From Halostreptopolyspora alba (GTDB lineage Bacteria; Actinomycetota; Actinomycetes; Streptosporangiales; Streptosporangiaceae), in the NCBI GenBank assembly GCA_003725585.1, contig RJMB01000036.1, positions 1-37,064 of the forward strand: DNA of 37,064 bases. Direction: 5' to 3'. The notes beneath the pieces are model-generated. The model was not told the DNA's origin. It saw only the letters and a list, made by a program, of their open reading frames with translations, and made no database searches. This document shows, in pieces, positions 8,049-15,859 of the stretch; within the stretch, counting starts at the first letter, position 1, and each line of letters opens with the position of its first letter. The position numbers were made by a program, and so were the translations under genes.

Positions 8049-8087
8049 GGTGATCTCTTGCCGCGGGAAGATCACCCTTGGTACTGA
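8049..8087 (+). promoter_or_regulatory. Inverted repeat overlapping a candidate promoter of the Cys-rich peptide gene
   Basis: GGTGATCT (8049-8056) and AGATCACC (8069-8076) are perfect 8-base complements with a 12-base spacer. Within and after them, TTGCCG (8058-8063) and TACTGA (8082-8087) make a possible -35/-10 pair with 18-base spacing. A dyad spanning the -35 box and spacer is a common repressor layout. Control by a metal- or redox-sensing repressor would suit the downstream peptide, but this is inference. Confidence 0.4.
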
Positions 8088-8101
8088 GCGAGCACGGTTA
8101 C

Positions 8102-8129
8102 CCACGCCCCCACCCAATGGGGGGCGTGG
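8102..8129 (+). terminator. GC-rich hairpin in the leader of the Cys-rich peptide gene
   Basis: CCACGCCCCC (8102-8111) and GGGGGCGTGG (8120-8129) pair perfectly over 10 bases with an 8-base loop ACCCAATG. There is no T tract. It lies between the candidate promoter at 8049-8087 and the peptide start at 8165. It may terminate read-through from cydAB or act as a leader structure. Confidence 0.4.
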
Positions 8130-8164
8130 ACGCACGCCCACGACACGGCATCTCGGGAGTGACC

Positions 8165-8275
8165 ATGACACTGCCCTCGACGACACCCGCCCAGGGTGGT
8201 TGCGGCTGCGGCTCCGGCTGCGGTTGCGGCTGCCAGAGTGGCGGCCCATGCCAGTGCGGAGGCAACTGCGGCTAA
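8165..8275 (+). CDS. 36-residue Cys-rich metallothionein-like peptide
   Basis: The ORF from the ATG at 8165 encodes 36 residues. The first ten are MTLPSTTPAQ and the remaining 26 are almost entirely Gly and Cys: GGCGCGSGCGCGC, then QSGGPCQCGGNCG. There are eight cysteines in CxC and CxxxC arrangements and no aromatic or His residue. GGGAG lies about 6 bases before the ATG. The spacing resembles a minimal metallothionein able to bind soft metals such as Cu(I), Zn or Cd through thiolates; it does not resemble mycobacterial MymT in detail. A modified-peptide precursor is less likely because no modification enzyme is nearby. It sits 221 bases after cydB with its own promoter-like region. Confidence 0.75.
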   Translation: MTLPSTTPAQGGCGCGSGCGCGCQSGGPCQCGGNCG

Positions 8276-8569
8276 CGCGGCCCTCACCCCACCGTCCCCT
8301 CCGCACCACCATCCAACCCCCAAGCGCGGGCCGTCCCACGCCCCCCGGGACGGCCCGTGCGCTCATGTGGGCAGCGTGTGTTCGCGCTGCCCGAGCCGCC
8401 TTCCAGGCCCGCGTGGCAGCGGACATCGCACGCGCGCAAGATCGCGAGTCCCGGCGTGCCACGACGCGTTCACTCCACTACTTTGCGACAATATGAGTTT
8501 GAATTTTTACCCACAGTAACTTTGGAGTGGGGTCGGGGCGCAGACACTTCGGCCTGGGGGATGGTCACG

Positions 8570-8938
8570 ATGACGACTTCGAGCAGCTACGCGTCCTCGA
8601 CGGGACAGTGCGACGAGCACGAGCGGCTCACGCTGCACGCCGAAGGCATCCGCGAGCGCGCCACCAAGGCCATGCCGTGGGGTCCCGAAACGGTCGGGCT
8701 TCCGCCGCAGGTCGTGGAGAACGCGCTGCTGCGCATCAATGACGTCGCGTTCTACGCCAACGCCCGACAGGAGAGCATCGCCTTCGCCGAGCTGTGTCTG
8801 AGCCTGCTCGAGCTGCACCATCCGCGCGACGGTGGTGGCGTCACCAGCGGCGACGCGCCCCCCATTCAGCGGTGCAACTGCTGCATGCTGCGATGGCCCT
8901 GCCCGACGATCCGCGAGATGAGCAGGACCCTGAGCTGA
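8570..8938 (+). CDS. Small hypothetical protein with Cys/WPCPT tail
   Basis: This 122-residue protein is read from the ATG at 8570, chosen because GGGGGA lies about 8 bases upstream; an in-frame ATG at 8561 is an alternative. The middle is helical (VVENALLRINDVAFYANARQ). The C-terminus carries CNCCMLRWPCPTIREM, matching a tail seen in many actinobacterial small proteins (C-x-x-C-x-x-x-WPCPT-x-R). That tail looks like a metal-binding or structural Cys cluster, but its role is not known. The region 30-90 bases upstream is unusually AT-rich and probably carries the promoter. Confidence 0.65.
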   Translation: MTTSSSYASSTGQCDEHERLTLHAEGIRERATKAMPWGPETVGLPPQVVENALLRINDVAFYANARQESIAFAELCLSLLELHHPRDGGGVTSGDAPPIQRCNCCMLRWPCPTIREMSRTLS

Positions 8939-9250
8939 CAGTGCCGCGCGCGGGAGTCGTCCCGGCGCGGGTGAGGGCGGACGTCACCCGCCGAAGACAG
9001 GGCGCGATCCATCTCCGGCGGATGACGCGATCCCGCCGTCGGGTCCACTTCGGGACCGCGGCGCGTCGGGGCGCAACAGCCCTCCGACGCGCCAACGAAA
9101 GTATTACTGAAACCCGTTCTAGCGCAATATCCGAACCCGAACGTGTTTCGGTTTGTCCTGGAATGCCCGTAACAGCCGGGGATCTCAGAACCGCGGATCC
9201 GCTCCACTTCCGTTCGGTTCCCTCCCAGGAACCCCGGAAGAGAACAGAGT
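8939..9250. other. Gene-free gap between convergent genes
   Basis: No convincing ORF is seen. The stretch around 9105-9160 is AT-richer than the surroundings, and the right end holds a terminator-like structure listed separately. Confidence 0.5.
9208..9239 (-). terminator. Candidate terminator of the Dabb-domain gene
   Basis: An inner stem GGTTCC (9216-9221) with GGAACC (9228-9233), extended after small bulges by TTCCG (9208-9212) with CGGAA (9235-9239), lies 12 bases beyond the stop of the minus-strand gene at 9251-9556. No clear T tract is present. Confidence 0.4.
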
Positions 9251-9556
9251 CTAGCCGGGTTCGGGCACGGTGAACTGCAGGGACGCGCGGTCGGCCGCCA
9301 GCGCGGTGATGATCTCCCGTGCGGCCTGGTGCTCGGGATGGTCCCGATACGCGACGAACCCCTGCTCGTCGGCGACATCGGCCACCACCGCGAAATCGTA
9401 GGTGCCCGTACTGATACCGAGATCACGGCCGAAGGTGTAGGCACGAAGCTCCGGGATCACCGAGGGCAGCCGCGCCAGTGCCCCCTCCACGTCCGCGACC
9501 TGGTCGGACGTGACCCCATCGGCCCAGCGAAACAACGCGACATGTCTGATTCCCAT
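9251..9556 (-). CDS. Dabb-domain (stress-responsive A/B barrel) protein
   Basis: This 101-residue protein starts MGIRHVALFRWADGVT and ends with a beta strand around LQFTVPEPG; the middle has LRAYTFGRDLG and YDFAVVADVADEQGFVAYRD. This is the ferredoxin-like dimeric alpha/beta barrel (Dabb) pattern, with the conserved N-terminal H-x-x-x-F/W and the late Y/F-x-x-HPEHQ motif. Members include polyketide cyclases and small stress proteins; the substrate here cannot be told. The ATG at 9556 is preceded on the minus strand by an AGG-containing ribosome site. It appears to be monocistronic. Confidence 0.88.
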   Translation of the reverse strand: MGIRHVALFRWADGVTSDQVADVEGALARLPSVIPELRAYTFGRDLGISTGTYDFAVVADVADEQGFVAYRDHPEHQAAREIITALAADRASLQFTVPEPG

Positions 9557-10161
9557 GCGCTCGAACCTACCTCGGTCGCGGGCGACTCCCCGCCACGGCC
9601 ACGGGCGGGATGTCGCCGCCGGGTCATCGCGCCCCGTACAACCGAGGTCGCGAGGTGTCGACCCGCATCCCGGCGAGCGGATCAGGTAGCTCCGATCAGG
9701 TAGCTCCACTGTCCCGCCGCGGGACCCTCGGTGCGTGGGCCCGGTAGGCCCCCGCGCCGGATCGGGGGCGTGGTGCGACACCGTCGTGCCGTCCCGGGGT
9801 GTCGCGAGCGCGCGGAGCGAGCCCAGGAGCGGGGGACAGCCCCTGGGCCCGGTCACTGGGCGGGGAAAGGCGCGACCACACGCGTGGTAGGCCACGTCCG
9901 CGCTCCGCGTGGGTGCACCATGCGCTCCCGACCATAATGACTTCCAGGTCACGCAGGCGGAGTGGTTCGGTAACCGGAAGGTCTCGATTCGCCGCTCGAA
10001 GCCCCGCCCACCCGAGGAGGAGATCGTCGGCTCGGGCCGCCTGGCCATCCCACGGGGACAAGGACTCACGGCCCACCACCAGCCGGGCCGGACCCCGGCG
10101 GAGCGGCACCACACGTGCGGGCGTGCGCCCCCGCCGGACGCGGTCCCGCACGCGGTGCGGG
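9557..10161. other. 605-base region without a recognised gene
   Basis: Several frames are open on both strands, but their products are Arg/Pro/Gly-rich and resemble no protein, as expected by chance in GC-rich DNA. The region holds a 14-base tandem repeat at 9680-9707 and a small dyad ACCAC/GTGGT near 9876-9890. A short AT-containing stretch near 9930-9990 does not fold as a tRNA. It may be a decayed gene or contain a non-coding RNA. Confidence 0.4.
9680..9707. repeat. 14-base tandem duplication
   Basis: GATCAGGTAGCTCC occurs twice head to tail (9680-9693 and 9694-9707) in the upstream region of the Dabb gene. It looks like a recent slippage duplication; no function is evident. Confidence 0.7.
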
Positions 10162-12465
10162 CTAGCCGCCCGCGCGCGCCCGCCCTTTGAGCTTGCCGAC
10201 CATGTTCTCCAGAGCCGAGCTGAACGGATGGTCGTGCACCATGTACGTCCAGGTCATCGAGGGACGCTTGACGCCGACGGAGGTGACGTCGATGTTGCCG
10301 TCCTCGCCCACCTCGAGCTCGCTGAACGCCTCCGCCGCACGGACACGCGCCTCGTCGAGGAAGCCCTTGAACGCCGGCACCGCATCGCGGTTGAACTCGT
10401 CAAGCGGGTCACGCCGGCCGAGGAAACGCAGGTGGATCCCCTCCCGCAGCTCGGCGAGAAAGGCGTTGTGCTCGGTCCACCCCCGGTCCAGATAGTAGAG
10501 CGTGACCAGCCGTGCCGCCCGCGCGACCTCCTCGGCGCCGACCTCCTCGACCAGCTCGGCGTGCGTGGCCGCGCAGTCGACAGCGAGCTGACGGTCACCC
10601 AGCTCGTTGCGCAGGACCTCCTCGCGCTGCTCCAGCACCACACTCCGCTGCACGTCGATCAGCTGGTTGTAGCGCCACGTGTTGCGGTGAATGTCCAGGA
10701 TCTGGCTCTCGGCCACCCGCTGGGCGTGGTCCACCATCCCGCGCCAGGCCGGATCGGTGATCTCGCCGTCGGCCTCGGCGGTGTAGCCACGTGTCTCGGG
10801 CGCGTGGTTCGCGACCAGGTCGTCATCGAGGCTCACGAAGAAGATCGAGCTTCCGGGGTCGCCCTGCCGGCCCGCGCGCCCACGCAGCTGGTCGTCGAGG
10901 CGGCTACTGGGGTAGCGGCCGAAGCCCATGACGTAGAGCCCACCGGCCTCCACGACACGGTCGCGGTCGCCCATCTCACTTCCCCCGAGACGGATGTCAG
11001 TGCCGCGACCCGCCATCTGGGTGGAGACCGTTATCGCGCCGTACGTGCCCGCCTCGGCGATGATCGCGGCCTCGTCGGCGTCGTTCTTGGCGTTCAGAAC
11101 GACGCACTCCAGCCCCTCCTCGGCCAGCCGTTTGGCGAGCAGCTCGGACTCGGAGACGTCCTGGGTACCGATGAGGATCGGGCGGCCGCTCTCGTGAACC
11201 GAGGCCACCTCGGCGACGAGAGCGTCCTCCTTCTCCTCCCGCGTGGCGTAGAGCCGGTTCTTCTCGTCGACCCGGATGTTCGGCTTGTTCGGGGGTATGA
11301 CCGCGACCTCGAGTTCGTAGAACTCGCGGAGCTGGTCGGCCACCGCCATGGCGGTGCCGGTCATGCCACACCGCGTGGGGTAGCGCACGACCAGGGACTG
11401 CACGGTGATCGAGTCGAGAACCTCGCCGGTCTCGCTCACGTCGACCCTCTCCTTGGCCTCGACCGCGGCCTGCAGTCCGTCGGGCCAGCGCTGCAGCAGC
11501 GCGATTCGGCCGCGCGACTCGTTGATCAGGCGCACCACCCCGTCGCGGACGACATAGTGCACGTCGCGCTGCAACAGCACGTGCGCGTGCAGGGCGAGGT
11601 TCACGCGCGGCAGCACCGAGGTGTCATTCTCGTCGTACAGGTCGACGTCGCCCAGCTTCTCCTCGACGGCGTCGATCCCGGCGTCGGTGAGCTGGACGTT
11701 GCGCCCCTCCTCGTCGACCTCGTAGTGAGCGCCGGGCTTGAGGGTACGCACGATCTCGGCCATCTCCAGGTCGGCCTCGGTGCTCTCGGCGGCGCCGGCC
11801 AGGACCAAGGGCACTCGGGCCTCGTCCACCAGGACGGAGTCGGCCTCGTCGATCAGCGCGATCTCGGGCTCGGGGACGACGCGTTCGTCCTCGTGGGTGG
11901 CCATCCGGTCACGCAGCACGTCGAAGCCGAGCTCGCTGACCGAGGCGTAGGCGATCTCGGCGCCGTAGGCCGTCTTGCGCTCCTCGCGCGTGGACTCCTC
12001 ACCGATCCAGGAGACGGTGACGCCCATGAACTCGTACAGCGGGCGCATCCACTCGGCGTCGCGGCGCGCGAGATAGTCGTTGACGCTGAGGATGTGCACA
12101 CGCTTGCCGCGCAGCGCGAACCCGGCGGCCGCCAGCGCCCCCGACAGGGTCTTGCCCTCACCGGTGGCCATCTCGGCGATGTGCCCGTCGAGCAGTGCCA
12201 TGACCCCCAGGAGTTGGACGTCGAACGGCCGCTCGCCGAGGGCGCGCCGCGCGGCCTCGCGCCCCGTCGCGCACAGCTCCACCAGGTCCGTGGACTCGTA
12301 CGGAAGCTCGGCGTTGCCGAGCTCGATGGCCTTCTCCGAGAGCTCCGCGTCCGTCAGCTCACGCAGCTCCGGTTCACGGGCCTCGATCGACTCCAGAAGC
12401 TTGGTATAGGGCCGCAGGTCCACCGCGCCTGGCTTGCCCAGGAGCCTGCGGACACTCTCAGCCAT
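10162..12465 (-). CDS. secA2: Accessory Sec translocase ATPase SecA2
   Basis: This 767-residue protein is a SecA-family motor, which drives export of a subset of proteins through SecYEG. It has Walker A TGEGKT at 101-106, a DEAD-type Walker B (ALIDEADSVLVDEAR, D206), an intact preprotein cross-linking and scaffold region, and motor domain 2 motifs (TQMAGRGTDIRLGG, then DQLRGRAGRQGDPGSS). It is shorter than a housekeeping SecA and ends in KGRARAGG, without the C-terminal zinc-binding Cys tail. This matches the size of actinobacterial SecA2 (about 770-810 residues). The ATG at 12465 is used; the frame continues upstream to 12552 with a GTG alternative nearby. It diverges from glpD. Confidence 0.9.
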   Translation of the reverse strand: MAESVRRLLGKPGAVDLRPYTKLLESIEAREPELRELTDAELSEKAIELGNAELPYESTDLVELCATGREAARRALGERPFDVQLLGVMALLDGHIAEMATGEGKTLSGALAAAGFALRGKRVHILSVNDYLARRDAEWMRPLYEFMGVTVSWIGEESTREERKTAYGAEIAYASVSELGFDVLRDRMATHEDERVVPEPEIALIDEADSVLVDEARVPLVLAGAAESTEADLEMAEIVRTLKPGAHYEVDEEGRNVQLTDAGIDAVEEKLGDVDLYDENDTSVLPRVNLALHAHVLLQRDVHYVVRDGVVRLINESRGRIALLQRWPDGLQAAVEAKERVDVSETGEVLDSITVQSLVVRYPTRCGMTGTAMAVADQLREFYELEVAVIPPNKPNIRVDEKNRLYATREEKEDALVAEVASVHESGRPILIGTQDVSESELLAKRLAEEGLECVVLNAKNDADEAAIIAEAGTYGAITVSTQMAGRGTDIRLGGSEMGDRDRVVEAGGLYVMGFGRYPSSRLDDQLRGRAGRQGDPGSSIFFVSLDDDLVANHAPETRGYTAEADGEITDPAWRGMVDHAQRVAESQILDIHRNTWRYNQLIDVQRSVVLEQREEVLRNELGDRQLAVDCAATHAELVEEVGAEEVARAARLVTLYYLDRGWTEHNAFLAELREGIHLRFLGRRDPLDEFNRDAVPAFKGFLDEARVRAAEAFSELEVGEDGNIDVTSVGVKRPSMTWTYMVHDHPFSSALENMVGKLKGRARAGG

Positions 12466-12802
12466 TCGTCCGAACACCACGCAAGGGTAACGCCGTGAGA
12501 CGCCTGTGCGTTCCCTCACGCCGGTCTCGATTGCGCCAGCCCACAAACCCACCCTTCACCTCTGTTATTCGTCATTGTCGTATTGTCTTGGCCAAGAGGT
12601 CGCGACTTCCGAGGAAAAACTGGGAGATGGGTGGACCTTCTAACTCTTCTCACCATCACCCATAGCCTATCGTTCGATAATGTCGCATAATAGTCGACAT
12701 GCGATCCAACCACGGACGGCCAACGGCGCACGATCCCGAGCGGGGGCGCCGTTCCGCCACAGGCATCCACCGACCCCGACCCGCTCACACGGGGGGACCA
12801 GC
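12466..12802. promoter_or_regulatory. Divergent promoter region of secA2 and glpD
   Basis: This 337-base intergenic region contains two AT-rich stretches, near 12560-12600 and 12640-12700, where promoters for the two divergent genes probably lie. Near 12670-12700 the sequence TTCGATAATGTCGCATAATA is followed by a dyad ATGTCG/CGACAT with a 9-base spacer (about 12679-12700). It partly resembles GlpR (DeoR-family) operators. No other gene is visible. Confidence 0.4.
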
Positions 12803-14383
12803 GTGACGACGACGCGCACAACGCCCCAGCACGGTCGGGCCACCCGCGAACACGCGCGCTCCGAACTCACCCGTGGCGTGTTCGACCTCCTCGTCATCGG
12901 CGGCGGGATCGTCGGAATCTCCGTGGCATGGTTGGCCACCCAGTCCGGCCTACGCGTCGCTGTGGTCGACGCCGGGGACTTCGCCGGCGCCACCTCCAGC
13001 GCCTCCTCGAAGCTGGTCCACGGCGGGCTGCGGTACCTACAGACGGGCAACGTCCGGCTCGTGACCGAGAACCACCACGAGAGACGCGCCCTGGCCAGCG
13101 ACGTCGCACCGCACCTGGTCAACCCGATGCCGTTCCTGGTCCCGGTCTACAAGGGCGGCCCGCACGGGGCCGTGAAGACGGCGGCCGGCGTGTTCCTCTA
13201 CTCCGCGCTCTCGGGGTTCGGCGACGGCCTCGGCCGCGTCGTCACCTCCGAGCACGCGCGCCGGCTCGCTCCGGGCCTGCGGACCGCGGGCCTGAAGACG
13301 GTCGCCACCTACCGCGACCACCAGATGAACGACAGCCGCGTGGCGATCATGACCCTCGGCGCCGCTGTCGAGGCGGGAACGGTCGCGCTCAACCACGCCC
13401 CGGTGGTCGGGCTGCGCACCACACACGGCAGGGTCACCGGTGCCGAGCTGCGGGACACGGCCAGCGGCGAGGAGTTCGGCGTCGACGCCCGCCTGGTACT
13501 GAACGCCACGGGCCCGTGGGTCGACCACCTGCGCGGGATGGAGGACCCCGCGGCGGCACCGAGCGTACGGCTGTCCAAGGGTGCCCACCTGGTCGTCGCC
13601 ACCGACCGGCCCTGGCGCGCGGCGTTGACCATCCCCATGGACACCTACCGGGTGTCCTTCGCCATCCCGTGGGAGGGGCACCTGCTGCTGGGCACGACCG
13701 ACGAGGAGTACACCGGCGACCCCGCCGAGGTCGGCGTGCTGCGAGGCGACGTCGACCAGATCCTCGGCGAGGCCGGCACCGCCATCAGCGACGACGTACT
13801 CGACCCACGACGGGTTCGCTACGCGTTCGCGGGGCTGCGGGTGCTTCCCGGCGGCGGCACAGGCACCAGCGCCGCCAAACGCGAGACCCTCGTGACGCGT
13901 GGGCGCGGCGGCATGCTGAGTGTGGCGGGTGGCAAGTGGACCACCTACCGGCACATCGGCCGCCTGGTACTCGACCAGTTGCGTAGGGAGCGCTCGGTTC
14001 CGTTCGCCGAGGACATGACCCCACCGCTGCGGAGCGTCCCGCTACCCGGGGTGGGTCGACCGGAGGCGATCGCGCACCGCCTCATGGCCGACCGGCAGCT
14101 CCCCGGACGGATGGACCCGCTCGTCGCGCGCCACCTCGCCACGCACTACGGCAACGTCGCCCTGGACATCGCCGACCTCGTGCGCGCCGAGCCGGCCCTG
14201 GGTGAACGTGTGCATCCCGACGGTCCCGACATCTGGGCACAGGTGACCCACGCCCGGGACCGCGAGTGGGCGGTGACCGTGGACGACGTGCTGCGCCGCC
14301 GGACCACTGTCACGGTCCGCGGCCTGGACACCGACGATGTGCGGGAGCGGACCGCGGCACTCCTGGGACGGCCCGCCGGCTGA
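12803..14383 (+). CDS. glpD: Glycerol-3-phosphate dehydrogenase (FAD, aerobic)
   Basis: This 526-residue flavoprotein oxidises sn-glycerol 3-phosphate to dihydroxyacetone phosphate and passes electrons to quinone at the membrane. The FAD-binding Rossmann motif is VFDLLVIGGGIVGISVAWLA (GGGIVG at 33-38), followed by DFAGATSSASSKLVHGGLRYL, the GlpD signature. Further blocks are HLVVATDRPW, FAIPWEGHLLLGTTDEEY, the second signature VAGGKWTTYR and a C-terminal helical domain. The GTG at 12803 is chosen because GGGGGGA lies just upstream. No glpF or glpK is adjacent in the window, so it seems to be a single-gene transcript. It could feed electrons into the same quinone pool that a bd oxidase uses. 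Confidence 0.93.
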   Translation: MTTTRTTPQHGRATREHARSELTRGVFDLLVIGGGIVGISVAWLATQSGLRVAVVDAGDFAGATSSASSKLVHGGLRYLQTGNVRLVTENHHERRALASDVAPHLVNPMPFLVPVYKGGPHGAVKTAAGVFLYSALSGFGDGLGRVVTSEHARRLAPGLRTAGLKTVATYRDHQMNDSRVAIMTLGAAVEAGTVALNHAPVVGLRTTHGRVTGAELRDTASGEEFGVDARLVLNATGPWVDHLRGMEDPAAAPSVRLSKGAHLVVATDRPWRAALTIPMDTYRVSFAIPWEGHLLLGTTDEEYTGDPAEVGVLRGDVDQILGEAGTAISDDVLDPRRVRYAFAGLRVLPGGGTGTSAAKRETLVTRGRGGMLSVAGGKWTTYRHIGRLVLDQLRRERSVPFAEDMTPPLRSVPLPGVGRPEAIAHRLMADRQLPGRMDPLVARHLATHYGNVALDIADLVRAEPALGERVHPDGPDIWAQVTHARDREWAVTVDDVLRRRTTVTVRGLDTDDVRERTAALLGRPAG

Positions 14384-14496
14384 CCGCCGCCCGACCGCAC
14401 GGAACCCCGCTCACTCCGGGCGTGCCGTGGCCGCGACCTGACCGGGGCACGCCCCGCGGACGCAGCATTAGCGGACCCCACGTCCCCTGGCTCAGG

Positions 14497-14530
14497 ACAC
14501 GGCCCACGGGAGCTCTCCCGTGGGCCGTGT
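14497..14530. terminator. Bidirectional terminator between glpD and the CvnD-type gene
   Basis: The arms 14497-14511 and 14516-14530 are perfect 15-base complements with a 4-base loop. It lies between the converging stops of glpD (14383) and the minus-strand GTPase (14561). It lacks a T tract on either side, as is common for actinobacterial terminators. Confidence 0.75.
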
Positions 14531-14560
14531 TCCGCGCCCTGTCCGTGCGCGCGAGTGTGG

Positions 14561-15172
14561 CTAGACCGGCGCGCGATTGCCCGCACCGGGCTGGGGGGAA
14601 GGGTTCCCGCGCCGCCGCGCCTCGACCGCCATCGAGTGCTTGACGAGGGTCACCAGAACACTGATCACCGAGTTGTGGCTGCGCGCGTCGCACCACGCGA
14701 CAGGCGTCGAGGGGTCGAGGTCAAGGGCGTCACGCAGGTCCTCGACCCGGCAGAAAGGCGCGTCGTCGAAGGTGTTGACCGCCACCATGTAGGGGACCCT
14801 GTACTGCTTCTCGAAGTAGTCGAGCGCCTGGAACGACTCCTCGAGCCGGCGCACATCGGCCAGGACGATCGCGCCGAGCGCACCGCGCACGAGGTCGTCC
14901 CACATGAACCAGAACCTCTGCTGGCCCGGCGTGCCGAACAGGTAGAGGGTCAGGTCGGTATCGAGCGATATCCGCCCGAAGTCCATGGCGACGGTGGTGC
15001 TCGTCTTGTCGGGAGTGTGGGAGAGGTCGTCGATCCCGGCGCTCGCTGCCGAAACGAGGGCTTCGGTACGCACCGGTGGGATCTCGGACACCGTGCTCAC
15101 GAACGTCGTCTTACCGGCGCCGAAGCCACCGGCGACGATGATCTTGGTGGAGAGCTGAGGGGAGTCGTTCAC
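14561..15172 (-). CDS. Conservon-type small GTPase (CvnD-like), solitary
   Basis: This 203-residue protein has P-loop GGFGAGKTTF (15-24), a switch region with DKTSTTVAMDFGRI, the G3 motif LFGTPGQQRFWFMW and a degenerate NKxD-like VAVNTFDD, which is the pattern of CvnD proteins. In Streptomyces-type conservons, CvnD is encoded with a sensor kinase-like CvnA, a roadblock CvnB and a DUF742 CvnC, and works like a membrane-associated G-protein switch. Here none of the partners is adjacent on either side. The start is a GTG at 15172 with GAGGA about 13 bases upstream. The solitary context suggests recruitment by a conservon elsewhere. Confidence 0.9.
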   Translation of the reverse strand: MNDSPQLSTKIIVAGGFGAGKTTFVSTVSEIPPVRTEALVSAASAGIDDLSHTPDKTSTTVAMDFGRISLDTDLTLYLFGTPGQQRFWFMWDDLVRGALGAIVLADVRRLEESFQALDYFEKQYRVPYMVAVNTFDDAPFCRVEDLRDALDLDPSTPVAWCDARSHNSVISVLVTLVKHSMAVEARRRGNPSPQPGAGNRAPV

Positions 15173-15859
15173 GGGTCAGTTCAGTCCTCGAAGACACTGG
15201 CTCAAGCGCGGACGCTTTCCTGGAAATACCGCGCCGTCAGAGGGGTGGGGGTCTCTCGATCGCCTTGGGCGCCGGACAGCGAAACTAACACTGTTCGGGC
15301 TACCGGACGTCCGACGATTCTCAACTGCTGATCTTGGGGGACGCTCACCCGGCTAGACGAGGGGACCTTAGTCCTTGATGATTCCTCATGCCAACGGGTG
15401 CTCGGCACACAGCACACTATCGCGACACGACCGAAACCCCCTGAGGTGCGGGGTCCGTGAACCCCCTCCCCCCGCCCGTGCCCCATACGCGATTTCCTTT
15501 ATGACATCGTGAGCGTCCCATTTCGGCCGTCGTGAATGCTGGGAGTTCCCCGCCGCTGCGTCTACCGTGAGACGAGGCCCTTCAAGCGGTGACCGTGCTC
15601 GCAACTTCCTGGCACGCGACATTCGACGGTCATCAGGCGCGAGGTCCTGGGGACGCACCGAGCCCGTGACCGGTCACCGACGGCACGACGCCGTCCTCCG
15701 GCCCACGCTCGGTGGTGTCCGAGCGGCTCACCGGCCCGCGCACCGTCCGCGCGGGCCGGTGGGCGCGCGGGGTTCTCGTTCGGGGGCACGGGGACCGAGG
15801 ACATATCATTGGGCTGGTCAGCACGCACAGCGCCAGGCACCGAGGAGCCACCCGAGCAC
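15173..15859. other. 687-base region between the CvnD-type gene and hisS
   Basis: No supported gene is seen; ORFs on both strands are short and Arg/Pro-rich. It contains a 10-base palindrome CGGACGTCCG at 15304-15313, and a strong hairpin listed separately just upstream of hisS. The hisS promoter may lie near TATCAT at 15804-15809, but no matching -35 box is clear. Confidence 0.45.
15729..15761 (+). terminator. Strong hairpin upstream of hisS
   Basis: CACCGGCCCGCGC (15729-15741) and GCGCGGGCCGGTG (15749-15761) pair perfectly over 13 bases with a 7-base loop. It lies about 100 bases before the hisS start. It could be a leader regulatory structure or a terminator of an upstream transcript. No T-box consensus is visible around it. 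Confidence 0.5.

Noticed and set aside
8165-8275. RiPP precursor peptide
   Set aside because: No modification enzyme, protease or transporter is adjacent; CxC repeats fit metal binding better.
9900-10000. tRNA-like fragment near 9930-9990
   Set aside because: Short T-arm-like and anticodon-like pieces are present, but no 7-base acceptor stem or correct 7-base anticodon loop can be formed.
9799-12498. 899-codon plus-strand ORF
   Set aside because: It is antisense to secA2; the product is full of low-complexity Arg/Leu/Val/His stretches, and the minus-strand frame carries all SecA motifs.
15560-15859. T-box riboswitch before hisS
   Set aside because: A strong hairpin exists but no T-box consensus or specifier loop is visible; actinobacterial T-boxes mostly control ileS.
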